This document shows, in pieces, positions 60,823-64,000 of a stretch of 64,000 nucleotides of DNA. Made by a program: the position numbers and the translations under genes. Origin of the DNA: Paenibacillus sp. BIHB 4019 (lineage in GTDB: Bacteria > Bacillota > Bacilli > Paenibacillales > Paenibacillaceae). The notes beneath the pieces are model-generated. The model did not search any database, had not been told where the DNA came from, and worked only from the letters and a program-made list of their open reading frames with translations. Location of the stretch: positions 558,001-622,000 of the forward strand of contig NZ_CP016808.1 in NCBI RefSeq assembly GCF_002741035.1. The letters are read 5' to 3'. How positions within the stretch are numbered: the stretch's first letter is position 1; each line of letters opens with the position of its first letter.

Positions 60823-62142
60823 TTAAACCTTATAAGCCCGCATCGCCTTGCGCAGCTCTTTAAATGTCGGGCGCTTGCCGTACATCAGGACGCCGGTGCG
60901 ATAAATTTTCGCTCCCAGCCAGCCGAAGATGTAGATCGATACGAACAAAATGCCTAAGGACAGCAGCACCTGCCACACTGGCGGGTTCGTCAGCCCAATT
61001 CGCAGCATCATGACGAATGGCGAGAAAAACGGCACATAGGAAGCGACTTTCACGAGCATCGTGTCCGGATTCGAAATGCTGAATGTGCTAATGTAGAAGC
61101 CTGCCAGCGATAAAATCGTAATCGGCATGACTGCCTGTGCCAAATCCTCGGTCCGGCTCACAATGGAGCCAATTGCCGCATACAGCATCGCGTACAGGAA
61201 ATAGCCTGCCAAGTAGTAGATGACCGCATACACAATCAGCGACGGATCAATTTGGTCAAAATGAATATTCAAATTCGTAAACGCATCTTTATTTTGCGGC
61301 ATCGATAAATTGATGATCATAACGGCTCCATACAGCACCAGCTGGAACAAGCCGACGAGGAACATCCCGAACACCTTTCCGAACATTTGCATCAGCGGCG
61401 ATACACTGGTAATGAGAATTTCCATAACCCGCGAGCCTTTTTCCGACGTAATTTCTGTCGCAATCAGCTGCCCGGTCACCATAATAACAAAGAACAGCAT
61501 AATGACAATAATCGATACGAGTCCCATATTGACCGCTTGCTGCTCTGGGGACAGCCCCTCTGCATTGGAACCTGCTCCCGCTTCAGCAGCAATTTGCATG
61601 GTATCAATCGTAACAGGCGCGAACAGCTGTACCTTTTGTTCCTCGCTCAGTCCCGCTTCCTTGAAAATCATTTCGGTGCGTATGTTTTGCAGCGCTCCTT
61701 GCAGGGAACGGGTTGTAGATTCATCCAGCAGCTTCTCGGATTTATAAGTTACAGCTGGAAGACCGTTTGCCTGAACGTCGCCAAAGGTCAAATACCCTTT
61801 AATTTTCTGATCGATAATGCCCTGCTTAAGTGCTTGCTCATTGCCTGCATCGTTGCCTGTATCCGCAAAATCAACCAGCTCAACATTTGGCTGCTCCTGC
61901 TGCGAATAATAGACTTTGAGCTGCTCCGCAAGCTTAGTACCCTCTGCCCCACTGCCCGCTTCCGCCTGGATATAACCGATGGAGGTGGTTTTTACTCCGT
62001 CATTGTTAAACTGGGAGATGAGATAAGGCAGATTGGCACCAATTGTAATAATAATTGCGAAAATCAACGTCATAACCAAAAAGGATTTTGTCCGAAACTT
62101 ATTGCGAACGGTAAAGCTGACTACTGTCCAAAAATTACTCAT
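60823..62142 (-). CDS. ABC-2 exporter permease of the NatB/YhaP type
   Basis: Membrane protein, about 439 aa. Helix 1 (LVMTLIFAIIITIGANLPYLI) is followed by an outside loop of about 150 residues, then five or six helices (GLVSIIVIMLFFVIMVTGQL, LVGLFQLVLYGAVMIINLS). This is the ABC-2 arrangement of NatB/YhaP proteins. ATG 62142 with GGTGG 9 nt before it; start overlaps the ATPase stop by 8 nt, so the two are translationally coupled. In B. subtilis such a pair (YhaQP/NatAB) exports sodium or drugs; substrate here is inferred. A strong terminator follows. Confidence 0.9.
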   Translation of the reverse strand: MSNFWTVVSFTVRNKFRTKSFLVMTLIFAIIITIGANLPYLISQFNNDGVKTTSIGYIQAEAGSGAEGTKLAEQLKVYYSQQEQPNVELVDFADTGNDAGNEQALKQGIIDQKIKGYLTFGDVQANGLPAVTYKSEKLLDESTTRSLQGALQNIRTEMIFKEAGLSEEQKVQLFAPVTIDTMQIAAEAGAGSNAEGLSPEQQAVNMGLVSIIVIMLFFVIMVTGQLIATEITSEKGSRVMEILITSVSPLMQMFGKVFGMFLVGLFQLVLYGAVMIINLSMPQNKDAFTNLNIHFDQIDPSLIVYAVIYYLAGYFLYAMLYAAIGSIVSRTEDLAQAVMPITILSLAGFYISTFSISNPDTMLVKVASYVPFFSPFVMMLRIGLTNPPVWQVLLSLGILFVSIYIFGWLGAKIYRTGVLMYGKRPTFKELRKAMRAYKV

Positions 62143-63037
62143 GCTTTTCACCCACCAATTTTATAAAGATTTCGTTTAAGGTTGGCTCCATAATTTCAAA
62201 CCGCCTAACTTCTGTTTGCTCCATCGCATGACGTAAAATAAGCCCGCCCGCCGCTTCGTTCTCAATTCGGAGCTCGTAACCCGATTCATTGCGCTGCACA
62301 TTCGTTACGCCTTCCAGCGTCTCAAGCCCCTTTACGGTGCGCTCGGTGCCCAGCATGACGCGCTCGCGAGGATATTGGCCCTTAAGCTCCTTAAGGTTGC
62401 CCTGCAGTACCGCGTTCGAGCGGTGCATGATCGTAATATTGCGGCACAGCTCTTCCACATGCTCCATGCGGTGTGTCGAGAACAGCATCGTCGTGCCTTC
62501 TTCACGCAGCTCCTTCACCGCTGCCTTAAGCAGCTCCACGTTCACCGGGTCAAGCCCGCTAAAGGCTTCATCCAAAATAACGATTTTCGGCTTATGAATG
62601 ACCGAAGCAATGAACTGGATTTTTTGCTGGTTGCCCTTCGACAGCTCCTCCAGCTTCTTGTTGTAATATTCCGGCACGCCGAATTTTTCCAGCCAATACT
62701 TCAAGCTTTGATCGGCATCCCGCTTCGACATCCCCCGCAGCTTCGCCAAATACAGCAGTTGGTCGCTTACGCGAACACGCGGATACATCCCCCGCTCCTC
62801 CGGCAAATAACCGAGCATTTGCAGCTGATTATGGCTGTAAGGCTTGCCGTTGTATAAAATTTGGCCCCCATCAGGAAAAATAAGTCCCAGCACCATTCGC
62901 ATCGTCGTCGTTTTGCCCGCTCCGTTCGCACCTAGCAGGCCGTAAATTTCACCTTCTCCTACTTCAAGGCTAATGCCATTTACCGCTGTTTTATCGCCAT
63001 ACTGCTTATAGATTTGTTCAATTTTTAGTGGCTTCAT
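62135..63037 (-). CDS. ABC exporter ATP-binding protein of the NatA/YhaQ type
   Basis: Cytosolic ATPase, 300 aa. Walker A GLLGANGAGKTTTMRMVLGL, Q-loop YLPEERGMYPRV (the ERG after the Q-loop is typical of this branch), signature LSKGNQQKIQF, Walker B IVILDEAFSGLDPVN and the switch His in FSTHRMEHVE are all present, with a C-terminal domain. AAGGAGG lies 9 nt before ATG 63037; the longer frame to 63088 would overlap the preceding gene. Coupled to the permease downstream. Confidence 0.93.
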   Translation of the reverse strand: MKPLKIEQIYKQYGDKTAVNGISLEVGEGEIYGLLGANGAGKTTTMRMVLGLIFPDGGQILYNGKPYSHNQLQMLGYLPEERGMYPRVRVSDQLLYLAKLRGMSKRDADQSLKYWLEKFGVPEYYNKKLEELSKGNQQKIQFIASVIHKPKIVILDEAFSGLDPVNVELLKAAVKELREEGTTMLFSTHRMEHVEELCRNITIMHRSNAVLQGNLKELKGQYPRERVMLGTERTVKGLETLEGVTNVQRNESGYELRIENEAAGGLILRHAMEQTEVRRFEIMEPTLNEIFIKLVGEKHE

Positions 63038-63056
63038 TGTAGTCTCCTCCTTGATA

Positions 63057-63968
63057 TCAAGCTCTAATATGCTGTCTGTCCTGTTCAATCAATACCGCCA
63101 AAATATCATCCAGATCAAGCGCCTTCCGTCCCATAATCGCGATATGTTCCCGCTCGCACCAGCGCTCGGTTTCCATTGCCTGCCGGGTAACGATTCGCAG
63201 ATTGCCGCCCCCTGCATCTTCCACCATACATTTTCCGGGGATGCTCTTCACATCCTTGCCTACAAGCTCGCTGCCACTCACATAAAACATATGCCAGCTG
63301 CTGAGCAGCTCATCCTTCTCATACATGCCTAGTATTCGGCCCTGTGCCATAAAGACAATATAATCTGCAAGCCGTTTCACTTCATCCACAATGTGGGATG
63401 CCATGAGAATCGTTCGCTGGCCATCATTCATATAGTTGTGCAAAAAGCTCATCATGCTGCGCCAGGCTAGCGGATCGAAGCCCGAGGAAGGCTCGTCGAG
63501 CAGCAGCAGCTCGGGATGATGGGCGAGCACAAGCGCGAATTCATACTTGCGCCGCGTCCCTTTGGACATTTTGCCGAGCTTAATGCTATCATCGACCTCG
63601 AACATCCGCAAAATTTCACGATAAAGGTTTATATCCCAATTCGGGTACCATTTTCGCACAAAATCCGTCTTGTCCGAAGCTCTCAGCTTATTCTCATGGC
63701 TGCCGAACAGCTCTGGCACATAACCGATTTTATTTTTCCATCCGGTATCCTTCTGGTCTGCGATTGAATGGCCGAGCAAGCTCAGCTCGCCTTTATCCGG
63801 CTTAATTAGATTCAACAGCATCCGAAAGGTCGAGCTTTTGCCTGAACCATTCGGGCCGACAATTGCAGTAACGCAGCCCTTCGGTACTTCCAATGAAAGA
63901 GGGCCAAGCTGAAACCGTTCACGCCGCAGCTCTACTTCCTGTATACGAATCGCAATATCGTTGCTCAT
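63057..63968 (-). CDS. ABC transporter ATP-binding protein (YtrB/EcsA-like)
   Basis: ATPase, 303 aa: Walker A AIVGPNGSGKSSTFRMLLNL, Q-loop region GYVPELFGSHENK, signature MSKGTRRKYEFALVLAH, Walker B LLLLDEPSSGFDPLAW and His switch LMASHIVDEVKRL. Resembles YtrB-type subunits, which usually pair with a GntR regulator and membrane partners; those would lie beyond the window edge. GGGGGAGG lies 7-8 nt before the ATG. It ends 19 nt before the NatA-type gene, so all three may be one operon, although the permease fits NatA better. The region upstream is cut by the window. Confidence 0.9.
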   Translation of the reverse strand: MSNDIAIRIQEVELRRERFQLGPLSLEVPKGCVTAIVGPNGSGKSSTFRMLLNLIKPDKGELSLLGHSIADQKDTGWKNKIGYVPELFGSHENKLRASDKTDFVRKWYPNWDINLYREILRMFEVDDSIKLGKMSKGTRRKYEFALVLAHHPELLLLDEPSSGFDPLAWRSMMSFLHNYMNDGQRTILMASHIVDEVKRLADYIVFMAQGRILGMYEKDELLSSWHMFYVSGSELVGKDVKSIPGKCMVEDAGGGNLRIVTRQAMETERWCEREHIAIMGRKALDLDDILAVLIEQDRQHIRA

Positions 63969-64000
63969 GACGCCGCCTCCCCCTAAACGTTATCTTTAAA

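Overview
The window looks like chromosomal DNA of a Paenibacillus-type Gram-positive bacterium. The support is S-layer-homology (SLH) surface proteins, very large secreted subtilases, AGGAGG-type ribosome binding sites with frequent TTG/GTG starts, intrinsic terminators with long T runs, CcpA- and Fur-like operators, and two YesM/YesN-type two-component systems next to sugar ABC transporters that lack their own ATPase. Most genes lie on the minus strand. No rRNA, tRNA, CRISPR array or complete insertion sequence was seen.

Layout. 0-2 kb: secreted GH43-family glycosidase with CBM32 and arabinose-binding modules. 2-3.2 kb: TagO/WecA-type phosphoglycosyl transferase, probably started from ATT. 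3.2-9.5 kb: an SLH-anchored cohesin-like protein, a GNAT acetyltransferase and a Vpr-like subtilase ending in a dockerin, possibly a small cell-surface docking system for a protease. 9.9-12.6 kb: flavin monooxygenase and VOC dioxygenase pair, divergent from an XRE-cupin regulator. 12.8-18.6 kb: 1934-residue SLH-anchored subtilase. 19.2-26.3 kb: sugar ABC transporter (binding protein and two permeases) with its own sensor kinase and regulator. 26.4-28.5 kb: AT-rich foreign-looking island with a frameshifted secreted-peptide gene, an ABC ATPase with an internal deletion, and an intact-looking permease.

28.6-34.1 kb: iron-siderophore uptake locus with three Fur boxes, a double FecCD permease, two binding lipoproteins and an AraC regulator whose reading frame runs through a Fur box into one of the lipoproteins. 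34.3-37.2 kb: GH127 beta-L-arabinofuranosidase divergent from an AraC regulator. 37.4-46.2 kb: UPF0303 protein, Gfo/Idh/MocA dehydrogenase and a second YesMN-ABC locus. 46.5-52.5 kb: MarR regulator, YqjM/NamA-type ene reductase, inactive-looking rhodanese, AraC regulator, MFS exporter and a truncated CNNM/CBS protein. 53-60.7 kb: GH95 fucosidase, CsbX-type MFS permease, two Gfo/Idh/MocA dehydrogenases and an AraC regulator. 60.8-64 kb: ABC exporter genes of the NatAB/YhaQP and YtrB types.

Much of the window fits foraging on plant or microbial glycoconjugates: GH43, GH127 and GH95 enzymes, three sugar-type dehydrogenases, two sugar ABC systems, AraC regulators and candidate cre sites, together with surface-displayed proteases and siderophore uptake. 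A 90-92 bp intergenic element occurs three times (9722, 43366, 52837). Its 5' half is conserved in sequence, and its 3' half is a perfect or near-perfect hairpin whose sequence differs in each copy while pairing is kept. This is the best candidate here for an undescribed structured element.
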